DNA of 64,000 bases, from assembly GCF_965229315.1 (NCBI RefSeq), contig NZ_CBDDJA010000001.1, positions 744,001 through 808,000 of the forward strand. Reading direction: 5' to 3'. A program made the translations under genes and the position numbers. Each line of letters starts with the position of its first letter. Position 1 is the stretch's first letter. The notes below the pieces were generated by a model that did not search any database, was not told where the DNA came from, and was given only the letters and a program-made list of their open reading frames with translations. Below are positions 30,122 through 36,491 of this stretch, piece by piece. This DNA is from Pelomonas sp965229315. GTDB lineage: Bacteria; Pseudomonadota; Gammaproteobacteria; Burkholderiales; Burkholderiaceae_C.

Positions 30122-31740
30122 ACCACCGCGATGTGTTCGTCGATGCTGCCTTTCGACCGTCGGTTGGCAATCTCGGGAGGGATGTCGTTTGAGAAGGCTT
30201 GGCGGGCCAGTGCCCGACCCCTGCCGCCGCGTGTCAGTGCGTAGGTGGGCATGGCCAGACAAAGCTCGACCAAAGGCTGTGATCGCAGTGGCGTCACCAC
30301 TTCGGGCGACGCCTCGCGCAGGTAGGGGTCGAAGTACTCGGAAGGGCTGACCAGTTCTGCCAAATGGTGGTACTTGCCAATCGGCAGATCGGTGGCGCTG
30401 ATCAGTTCCGGATGCACGAACCGCAGGCCTTGTTGTCTGGCACGGTGGACCGTGTCCTGGTTGGCAAGCGTCACATAGCGGCCGGCACCGGCCATCGGGT
30501 CGCCACGGAATGATCGGTCACCCATCGCGCGCCACGCCGCCTTCCAGAACGAGACGCGGCCCAGGCGCGCGGCATCGAGCGTTGCCGCCCAGAAGCCCAT
30601 GCCGAAGCCGTGCAGCGTCAGATAGTCCGCGGCCGGCCAGGTGCAGCGCAGCTCATAGAACACCTGGTCACCGCCGGAGCCGGTGAACATCGCGCTCGCG
30701 CCGCAGGCGGTCGCAGCTTCGCAGTCCAGGCGGCCGGTGCCCATGCGGCCGACGTAGCTGCCCGGCGCCGGGGTACGAGCGACATCGAGCACCGCGTCAA
30801 GACGGAACATGCCGTCCCGCTCCTGCTCCAGGAGCTTCGTACCCGCACGTTGCGCAGCGAGGCGGGCATAAGGGCGCTCGTCGCTGTCCGAGCCGGACGA
30901 GTGGTAGTTGATGCAGGTGACGCGGCTCGGCGGGAGGGTCGGGCACAGGCTGCTCAACAGGATGGCGGAATCCACCCCGCCCGACAGCCGGAGCAGGATG
31001 TTCCCGTAGCAGGACGCCCAGCTTTGCGCGCATGTCGTGACGGCACGGCGCAGGAGGCCGACTGCGCTTTGCGTGTCGCACTCGATGGGGCGGCGAGCCA
31101 CGTCGGCCGCGCTCCAAAGGATTGAAGGACTGCCGGCAAGCGGGCCAAGGGGGGCGAGTTCGCCGGGCAGTACTTCGGTCACTCGGTGCAGCGCTGTGTC
31201 TCTGCCGCCGAGCTGTCCCAGCAGCAATTTCGCAGCGATGGCATCCCAGCTCACATCGAGGCCGGGAGGCTCGTCGGCGAATTCGAGTACATCGTCCAGC
31301 CAGGAGAAGACGACGCTGAAGCCCTGCAGTTCCATCCGGTAGCAGGGCAGCGTGCCCATCGGGTCGCGCAGGACTCGGCTCTCTCCGAGGCAGGAAGGGA
31401 GAACCGCGATGTAGCGGCCCCAGAAAAGCTCTACGAGTGTCTGCCCGGACGTGCGGACGATGGCGTCGCCCTCGGCTGTGGTGAGTGTGATGTCACCGGC
31501 CACGTCTGGATCGGCCTGGTCCCGGCGAAAGAGACGCCCGAGGATGACAACCTGGCTCGATGGCAACCGATAGACGTCGTTGACGCCGGGCTGATGTCCT
31601 GTCGTGAAGACGTGCAGTCCAGGAAGCCTCAGCACCGGCCGCCAGCCGCTCGCTGCGCAGAGCCGTTGGCTCATCCGTTCGGCAGCGCGCGCCTGGTCCA
31701 GGGCGGCGGGAACCCAACTGATGCCGATGTAGCGGAACAT
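29977..31740 (-). CDS. Lasso peptide cyclase (asparagine synthetase-like, C protein), 3' truncated
   Basis: The 587-residue frame is an asparagine-synthetase homologue that in lasso clusters adenylates the Asp/Glu side chain and closes the macrolactam ring. The N-terminal glutaminase-like domain starts MFRYIGIS and lacks the catalytic Cys. The synthetase domain has the ATP-pyrophosphatase loop LLRLSGGVDSAILLSS, then FTGSGGDQVFYE and GRALARQAFSNDIPPEI. Homology-like sequence ends at about residue 540 (SKGSIDEHIAVV, position 30121). The last 47 residues are Ser/Arg-rich and read antisense through the isopeptidase fragment. About 60-90 native C-terminal residues appear lost, so activity is doubtful. 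It starts 17 bases after the B gene. Confidence 0.82.
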   Translation of the reverse strand: MFRYIGISWVPAALDQARAAERMSQRLCAASGWRPVLRLPGLHVFTTGHQPGVNDVYRLPSSQVVILGRLFRRDQADPDVAGDITLTTAEGDAIVRTSGQTLVELFWGRYIAVLPSCLGESRVLRDPMGTLPCYRMELQGFSVVFSWLDDVLEFADEPPGLDVSWDAIAAKLLLGQLGGRDTALHRVTEVLPGELAPLGPLAGSPSILWSAADVARRPIECDTQSAVGLLRRAVTTCAQSWASCYGNILLRLSGGVDSAILLSSLCPTLPPSRVTCINYHSSGSDSDERPYARLAAQRAGTKLLEQERDGMFRLDAVLDVARTPAPGSYVGRMGTGRLDCEAATACGASAMFTGSGGDQVFYELRCTWPAADYLTLHGFGMGFWAATLDAARLGRVSFWKAAWRAMGDRSFRGDPMAGAGRYVTLANQDTVHRARQQGLRFVHPELISATDLPIGKYHHLAELVSPSEYFDPYLREASPEVVTPLRSQPLVELCLAMPTYALTRGGRGRALARQAFSNDIPPEIANRRSKGSIDEHIAVVPCQSLSVLSWPAIGSASSGASTTVCSFASSRRHATMRRALKAIGPEK

Positions 31741-31756
31741 GGTCTTCGCTGCTCGC

Positions 31757-32482
31757 TCACACGACCAGGAGGGGCTGATAGCGCCGCACGTTCTCGTGCG
31801 TGTCGTTCAGAACGACGCTGCCGCACTGGACCCATGAATGGGCACTGAACGGATGGGTGCGGACACCGATCGCCCATTGCGGGAACAAGCGCCTCGCGGC
31901 AAGGAAGCGGATCAAGGTCAACGAGTCGTGCAGGCACCTGTCGTGGGCAGTCAGGCCAAACGGGCGCGCGCGCACATAGGCTGCGACGGCCTCGCGCAGG
32001 GGCTCTGTGACTTCATCGCCGCTCGTGGGTGTCCCGCGCCTTGAGCAGGCAACGCGATCGGCGATGTCGGCCAGGCTTCGATGTCGCAGCCAGCCAGCAG
32101 CAATGGCGGCGCTGACCCACACGCTGAAAACGTGACGCCATTCAAGACCCGCGCGTCCAGGCTCATCCTCGGCATTCAGGCTGTAGAGCGGCTCGCCGAG
32201 GGCGGCGCGCGCGTGGATGGTTTCGGGCGCATTGACCAGCAGCCCTTGGCTGACCAGGCGTGCCACCTGCTCGGACGACTCGCTGGCCAGGAGCGAGGAG
32301 GGATTCCCGATCTTCATGGATCCTGCGTCGATCCCAGGGAACCAGGCCGACAACATTCGTCCGCCGAGCCCGATGTATCGGCTGTTCTTCAGATCCAGCA
32401 TCACGATCTGATCGCCGACTCGGCACGCCCTGACATGGTCCGCAAGCCGATACGTCGGGTTGGAGGCGGTCGTTGCGCGCAT
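31757..32482 (-). CDS. Lasso peptide biosynthesis B protein (fused RRE and leader peptidase)
   Basis: The 241-residue protein has an N-terminal PqqD-like RiPP recognition element (YRLADHVRACRVGDQIVMLD, then SRYIGLGG), which binds the leader. A C-terminal transglutaminase-fold cysteine protease follows, with Cys in AHDRCLHDSLTLIRFL, His in AHSWVQCG and Asp in VVLNDTHENV. Together they correspond to fused B1 and B2, typical of proteobacterial clusters, and would bind the precursor and remove its leader. The ATG at 32482 is preferred over a GTG at 32524. It lies between the precursor and cyclase genes on the same strand and appears intact. Confidence 0.88.
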   Translation of the reverse strand: MRATTASNPTYRLADHVRACRVGDQIVMLDLKNSRYIGLGGRMLSAWFPGIDAGSMKIGNPSSLLASESSEQVARLVSQGLLVNAPETIHARAALGEPLYSLNAEDEPGRAGLEWRHVFSVWVSAAIAAGWLRHRSLADIADRVACSRRGTPTSGDEVTEPLREAVAAYVRARPFGLTAHDRCLHDSLTLIRFLAARRLFPQWAIGVRTHPFSAHSWVQCGSVVLNDTHENVRRYQPLLVV

Positions 32483-32538
32483 GGGCGGCCTTTGTGCGGA
32501 AGGCGTGCAACCTGTCGGCTGCACGCCGCGCTGATGGC

Positions 32539-32661
32539 TCAGTCAATCAGGCGCCGGGGCAGGAACACATCGTCCTCGGCCCGGGGACCTTCCTTCAGGC
32601 CCTTGGTCTCTTCCTTCGCGTCGCCCAGGTCGACGATTTCCAGTTGCGGTGCTTCGTTCAT
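32539..32661 (-). CDS. Lasso peptide precursor (A)
   Basis: The 40-residue precursor starts MNEAPQ, with AAGGAG 6 bases before the ATG at 32661. The leader has the motif PxL...VDLGDAKEETK, whose penultimate Thr marks lasso leaders. The predicted core is GLKEGPRAEDDVFLPRRLID (20 residues). Gly1 and Glu9 would close a 9-residue ring; the tail has bulky residues (Phe13, Arg16, Arg17) able to act as plugs. Glu4 or Asp10 are less likely acceptors given the usual 7-9 residue rings. The gene lies 56 bp before the B protein gene on the same strand. I do not recognise the core as a characterised lasso peptide. Confidence 0.85.
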   Translation of the reverse strand: MNEAPQLEIVDLGDAKEETKGLKEGPRAEDDVFLPRRLID

Positions 32662-32869
32662 GACGTTCTCCTTCAGGTTGAGTTGAGGTCGGGATCGCCC
32701 TTGGCCGTCTGGCTTCAGGCGCGCCAAAGGTAGAAGTTGAGGCTGAACGCGGGCAATGGATATCTCGATCGACCGTACTGCGTTCGGTCTCGCTGTCGAA
32801 CCCGAAGTCCGCGCCGTTGCTGCGCGAGAAGCCTCTGCGCCCTGAAACTTTTTTGCTTGGAGACGTGTT
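32662..32869 (-). promoter_or_regulatory. Divergent promoter region of the lasso cluster
   Basis: The 208-bp gap between the precursor gene and the divergent RAYT-like gene must hold the promoters. On the minus strand TTGCCC and TACCTT with an 18-base spacer (about 32725-32756) are a possible sigma-70 promoter for the precursor. This is a weak match. Confidence 0.3.
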
Positions 32870-33961
32870 GTGTCTGTTCGGTCGCCTGCATTGAAGCGTG
32901 TGAACCGAACGCGCAGTCAGTTGTGTGATTTGTGGGGTGTGCTTCCATGCGCGAGAAACGTCATAGAGATCATGGATCTCTCGGCGCTCCACCCGACGGC
33001 CTCGACGACCTGGCACATTTGCTGGCAGGCGGCGATGGGGCGCGACTTGCTGGCCGATCCTCCGACCGTTGCCCGCATGCGGGCACGCCTGCTGCAAGCT
33101 CACCGCCAGCGAGGCCGCGAGCTTTTCTTCTACCTGCTGACACCCTCTGAAATTCACTTGCTGTCGGCACTGCCGGAGGGTGAGTCGCCCCGCGACATTG
33201 CCTGGGAGGTCGCCAACGTCATCGCCCGGTGGGTTCGCCGCGCTCACGGCGAACGCGGTCCGGTGTTTGCCGGTCGATACCTGGCGCATCGCGTTGATGG
33301 CATCGAAGCACTTCGGGACGATGTGCGTTTCCTGACTTGGCGTCCGGTCGCGTTGGGTCTGTGCCGAACCGCCTCGCATTACAGCCATTCCGCCTTCCGG
33401 GCGACGGTGGGGCTGAGTGCGAAGGACGGCTTCGACGTTCTTCCGTTGTGGGGGCTTTTTGGCGCCTCGAAGCACGAGGCGCGAGTGCAGATCCGGATGC
33501 GCCTGTCGCGGCGGCCCTCGGCCATCGAGGTTCGAGAGTGGGAACTGAACCACTCGCTCACGCGCGCCGCAGGCGCCTGCGGGCCATGGGGTAACACGTC
33601 GTGTGACGTGAAGGGCGCCGCAGCAGCGCTTGTGGCCGCGAGTGGGTCAGCGGGAATCGATGGCGCGCTTAGGCTGTTGGAACACTGGGTCGCCGTCAGG
33701 TTGGGGCTGCATGACGGAAAGCCTGTCTCGACCCGACGTGGTGCCATGGGTGCACGGGCCAGAGCGCTCGTTGCAAGCTTGGCGGTGGCGTGCGACCTGT
33801 GCTCCGCCGTGTTTGTCGCCCGCCACTTCGGGCGGGCGAAAGCCACGCTCAGTGAACAGATGTCGGCCTGCGGGGCGCGGCCAGCCGACCGAACGATCCT
33901 CTCGCTGCCGATGGATCAGATCGTCCAAGAAGCCGTCGCGCTTGCCGGGCCGATCCAGTGA
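32870..33961 (+). CDS. RAYT-like (Y1/IS200-type) transposase-derived protein with C-terminal HTH-like region
   Basis: The 363-residue frame resembles REP-associated tyrosine transposases: FFYLLTPSEIHLL aligns with the HUH region, followed by RGPVFAGRYLAHRV, a helix ending FLTWRPVALGLC and YSHSAFRATVG, equivalents of the family's GxLWQxRY, YIxxNPVRAGL and WSSYR blocks. The first His of the HUH pair seems replaced by Glu (SEIH), so catalysis may be lost. The C-terminal part (RARALVASLAVACDLCSAVFVARHFGRAKATLSEQ) looks like a helix-turn-helix. GGAG precedes the GTG at 32870; an ATG at 32972 starts the conserved part. It diverges from the lasso precursor. It could be a domesticated DNA-binding protein. 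Confidence 0.65.
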   Translation: MSVRSPALKRVNRTRSQLCDLWGVLPCARNVIEIMDLSALHPTASTTWHICWQAAMGRDLLADPPTVARMRARLLQAHRQRGRELFFYLLTPSEIHLLSALPEGESPRDIAWEVANVIARWVRRAHGERGPVFAGRYLAHRVDGIEALRDDVRFLTWRPVALGLCRTASHYSHSAFRATVGLSAKDGFDVLPLWGLFGASKHEARVQIRMRLSRRPSAIEVREWELNHSLTRAAGACGPWGNTSCDVKGAAAALVAASGSAGIDGALRLLEHWVAVRLGLHDGKPVSTRRGAMGARARALVASLAVACDLCSAVFVARHFGRAKATLSEQMSACGARPADRTILSLPMDQIVQEAVALAGPIQ

Positions 33962-34927
33962 TCAAGCCGCGGCCCGGCGCCGCCTCGCCATGAACCCCAC
34001 CACACCCAGCCCCAGCGCCATCAACCCGTAGGTGGCCGGCTCCGGCACCGCCGCGAGCGCCGCGGCGCCCATGAACTGGTGCGACAGCGCCGACGGGTGC
34101 AGCGCGTCGGAGAACTGGGAGACGCTGCACGAGATGCCCACGGAGCCGCTGAACGCGCCGCAGGGCGTGGTGACGTTGGTGATGCCGTAGGTGGCGCCGC
34201 CGTTGTTGAGCGCGTCGTTGTGCACGGCGGCGCTCAGGCCGGCGAGGTCGAAGAAGCTCATCGTCAGGCCGAGGCCCTGGCCGTAGCTGACGACGCCGCC
34301 CATCAGTTCATTGAAGGCGTTGCTGGCCTGGGTGGACACGCCCGTGAGGCCCAGCGCCACGGCTTCCGGCGTCCAGCCGAGGTCGGGCAGGTTGGCCACG
34401 AGCACGTTCTTGGCGCCTTCGGCGGCCAGCAGGCCCAGCGCGGTCTTGAGGTTGTTGGTGGCCGTGACGGCGGCCGCGCCGATGTTGGCGGGGTTGCCGC
34501 TGCGCGCGGCGCGCATGTCGTTGCCGCCAGCGACGACGACGTACAGCGCGTTGGGGTCGGCGGCGCCGGGGCGGTTGACGAAGCTGGTCACCTGGCTGAG
34601 CACGCTGGGGATGCTGCCGCCGCCGGTGAGCGCGCCGCCGTAGGCGAAGTTGTTGCCGCCCTGCAGCACGGCCTTGGAGGCTTCGGCGTGGCCGATGCCT
34701 GCGGCCAGGTACTCGGTCCAGACGGGGCCGTTGGAGTAGCGCCCGGGGTAGTAGGGCGCCACCGGCTGCGTGCCGCCGGTGAGCGTGAAGATGTTGCCGG
34801 TGTCCGACAGGCTGTCGCCGAAGAAGTAGGCGGTGCTGAAGCCGTCGGCGGCGGCCGGGCCGGCGAACAGGGCGGTGAGCGCGGCCAGTGCGGCGCCAGC
34901 CACGGTGCGGCGGATGGGGTGGGTCAT
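33962..34927 (-). CDS. PEP-CTERM SGNH/GDSL-family esterase or lipase
   Basis: The 321-residue exoprotein has a signal peptide (about residues 9-27), the GDSL block AYFFGDSLSDTGN with the catalytic Ser, the oxyanion Asn in VVAGGNDMRA and the C-terminal catalytic Asp-His in SDALHPSALSH. It ends with VPEP, a hydrophobic helix and MARRRRAAA, a PEP-CTERM sorting tag. Likely a secreted esterase/lipase anchored or processed via exosortase. Its stop codon is directly next to that of the convergent RAYT-like gene. Confidence 0.9.
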   Translation of the reverse strand: MTHPIRRTVAGAALAALTALFAGPAAADGFSTAYFFGDSLSDTGNIFTLTGGTQPVAPYYPGRYSNGPVWTEYLAAGIGHAEASKAVLQGGNNFAYGGALTGGGSIPSVLSQVTSFVNRPGAADPNALYVVVAGGNDMRAARSGNPANIGAAAVTATNNLKTALGLLAAEGAKNVLVANLPDLGWTPEAVALGLTGVSTQASNAFNELMGGVVSYGQGLGLTMSFFDLAGLSAAVHNDALNNGGATYGITNVTTPCGAFSGSVGISCSVSQFSDALHPSALSHQFMGAAALAAVPEPATYGLMALGLGVVGFMARRRRAAA

Positions 34928-35045
34928 GTCGTCTCCATTGGGTTTTTTTGCGGAGCTGACACTAGCACCGGCCCCTGCGCTGACAAGAGGGGAAGCCAGG
35001 GGCCCGGCGCGACGCCGGCTCGGTCTGCCGCGCGCGCTCAGGGGC

Positions 35046-35228
35046 TCACTGCTTGGGCGTGAGCGTGTCCACGCCCGCGCCGGGGTCTTCCTCGCCGGCC
35101 GCGGAGTCGTCGAAGCCGCCCTCCTGCACTTGTCGCGCGGGGTTCTGCCGGTCCTTGCCCGGGTCGGCGGCCGGTGGCGTCGTCGTGGCCGGCGGCGTGG
35201 GCGAATGGATGCGTGTGGGGTCGGGCAT
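35046..35228 (-). CDS. Small Pro/Thr-rich acidic hypothetical protein
   Basis: A 60-residue protein beginning MPDPTRIHSPTPP and ending DTLTPKQ. AGGAGG lies 5 bases before the ATG at 35228, which argues that it is translated. It is low-complexity and probably disordered, with no membrane segment. Function unknown. Confidence 0.55.
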   Translation of the reverse strand: MPDPTRIHSPTPPATTTPPAADPGKDRQNPARQVQEGGFDDSAAGEEDPGAGVDTLTPKQ

Positions 35229-35334
35229 GGCAGCCTCCTGCGTCAGAAACGAACGCGGCGCCAGCGGTGAAGCGGGCGCCGCGCAGGCCCCCTCGGCGGT
35301 GCGAGGGGTGGTCGGGTGCGTTCAGCAGCCGGGC

Positions 35335-35685
35335 TTACATCCACCAGGTGGAGCCGTAGTAGTCGTAGACCTTGCGGCCGTACTCGTCGTTGTAGGCGGG
35401 CGCTTCGTCGGCCGCGTAGCGCGGCGCGCGCTCCAGCTGCGCCTTGTCGACGTTGACGACGTAGCCGTCCTTGGTGGTGTCGTAGTGCAGCTGGTCCCAG
35501 GGCAGCGGGTAGCGGTCGGTGCCCATGCCGAGGAAGCCGCCGAACTCCAGCGCGGCGTAGCGGACCTGGCCGCTGCGCTTGTCGATGACGAGGTCGTCGA
35601 TGGAACCGAGCTTGTCGCCGCTGGGGCTGAACACCTTAGTGCCTTCGACCTTGGACGAGGAAATGGTGGGGCTGACGCTGGCCAT
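35335..35685 (-). CDS. PRC-barrel domain protein
   Basis: The 116-residue protein has one PRC-barrel: TKVFSPSGDKLGSIDDLVIDKRSGQVRYAALEFGGFLGMG followed by YPLPWDQLHYD, with a Tyr-rich C-terminus ending STWWM. PRC-barrels occur in photosynthetic reaction centre H subunits and RimM; stand-alone copies like this are common stress-related proteins of unclear role. AGGAG precedes the ATG at 35685. Confidence 0.85.
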   Translation of the reverse strand: MASVSPTISSSKVEGTKVFSPSGDKLGSIDDLVIDKRSGQVRYAALEFGGFLGMGTDRYPLPWDQLHYDTTKDGYVVNVDKAQLERAPRYAADEAPAYNDEYGRKVYDYYGSTWWM

Positions 35686-35849
35686 GATGGAACTCCTGAA
35701 AGGGGGTGGAACACGAGTGACGGCTGCCGGGGCGGACCGCGTGTACTCAATGTGCGCGCGCCGGGGTGCCGGCGTCGTCGGGCTGGGTAGGTAACCGCTG
35801 TAGGAGCGGACCGACGCCCTCCGGGCACGGCCCGCGGCGTGTCCCGGTT

Positions 35850-36491
35850 TCAGGCCTCGTCCAGGCTGATGAGGCCTTCTCGCAGCGCCCATTTCACGAG
35901 GGCCGGGATGTCGCCCAGCCCCAGCTTCTTCATGAGGCGGCTGCGGTAGGTGTCCACGGACTTGGGGCTCAGGTGCAGCGCCTGGCCGATGGCCTGGCTG
36001 GTGGCGCCCTGGGCCACCATCAGCAGGATCTGCCGCTCGCGCGGCGAGAGCGCCTCGCCGTCGGGCGGCGCGCTGCCCTCGGTCAGCAGGGTGGCGGCGA
36101 ACTCGGCGGCCTGCGGGCTCAGGAAGCGTCCGCCAGCGGCCACGGTGGCCACGGCCTGCAGCACCTCGGAGCTGGCCGAGCCCTTCAGCAGGTAGCCGCA
36201 CGCGCCCAGGCGCAGCGCCTCGGCGACGTGGCGGGGCTGGTCGGACATGGTCAGCACGATGACGCGCAGGTCCAGGCCGCGTCGGCGCAGCTCGTCCAGC
36301 AGCTCGAAGCCCGAGCGCTGGCCCAGCCGCAGGTCCAGCAGCACCACGTCGGGCATCAGCCGGCCCAGGTCGGCCAGCGCGGGCGTGGGGCCGGCGGCCT
36401 CGCCGACGACCTCGTGGCCGGCGGTTTCGAGCACGACGCGCAGGCCATCACGCATGATGGCGTGGTCGTCAACCAAATAGATGCGGCTCAT
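35850..36491 (-). CDS. NarL/FixJ-type response regulator
   Basis: The 213-residue regulator has a receiver domain (IYLVDDHAIMRDGL, phosphoacceptor Asp in DVVLLDLRLGQRSG, Lys in LLKGSASSE) and a LuxR-type helix-turn-helix (LSPRERQILLMVAQGATSQAIGQALHLSPKSVDTYRSRL). Its start overlaps the end of the histidine kinase gene by 23 bp, so they form a two-component pair. Targets unknown. Confidence 0.93.
   Translation of the reverse strand: MSRIYLVDDHAIMRDGLRVVLETAGHEVVGEAAGPTPALADLGRLMPDVVLLDLRLGQRSGFELLDELRRRGLDLRVIVLTMSDQPRHVAEALRLGACGYLLKGSASSEVLQAVATVAAGGRFLSPQAAEFAATLLTEGSAPPDGEALSPRERQILLMVAQGATSQAIGQALHLSPKSVDTYRSRLMKKLGLGDIPALVKWALREGLISLDEA

Noticed and set aside
30122..30244. C-terminal extension of the isopeptidase fragment
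   Set aside because: Reads antisense through conserved cyclase sequence (GRALARQAFSND region), so it is read-through beyond the breakpoint, not a native C-terminus.
32662..32727. Upstream start for the lasso precursor giving 22 extra residues
   Set aside because: The internal ATG at 32661 has AAGGAG at ideal spacing and gives a normal-length leader; the extension is Arg/Gln-rich.
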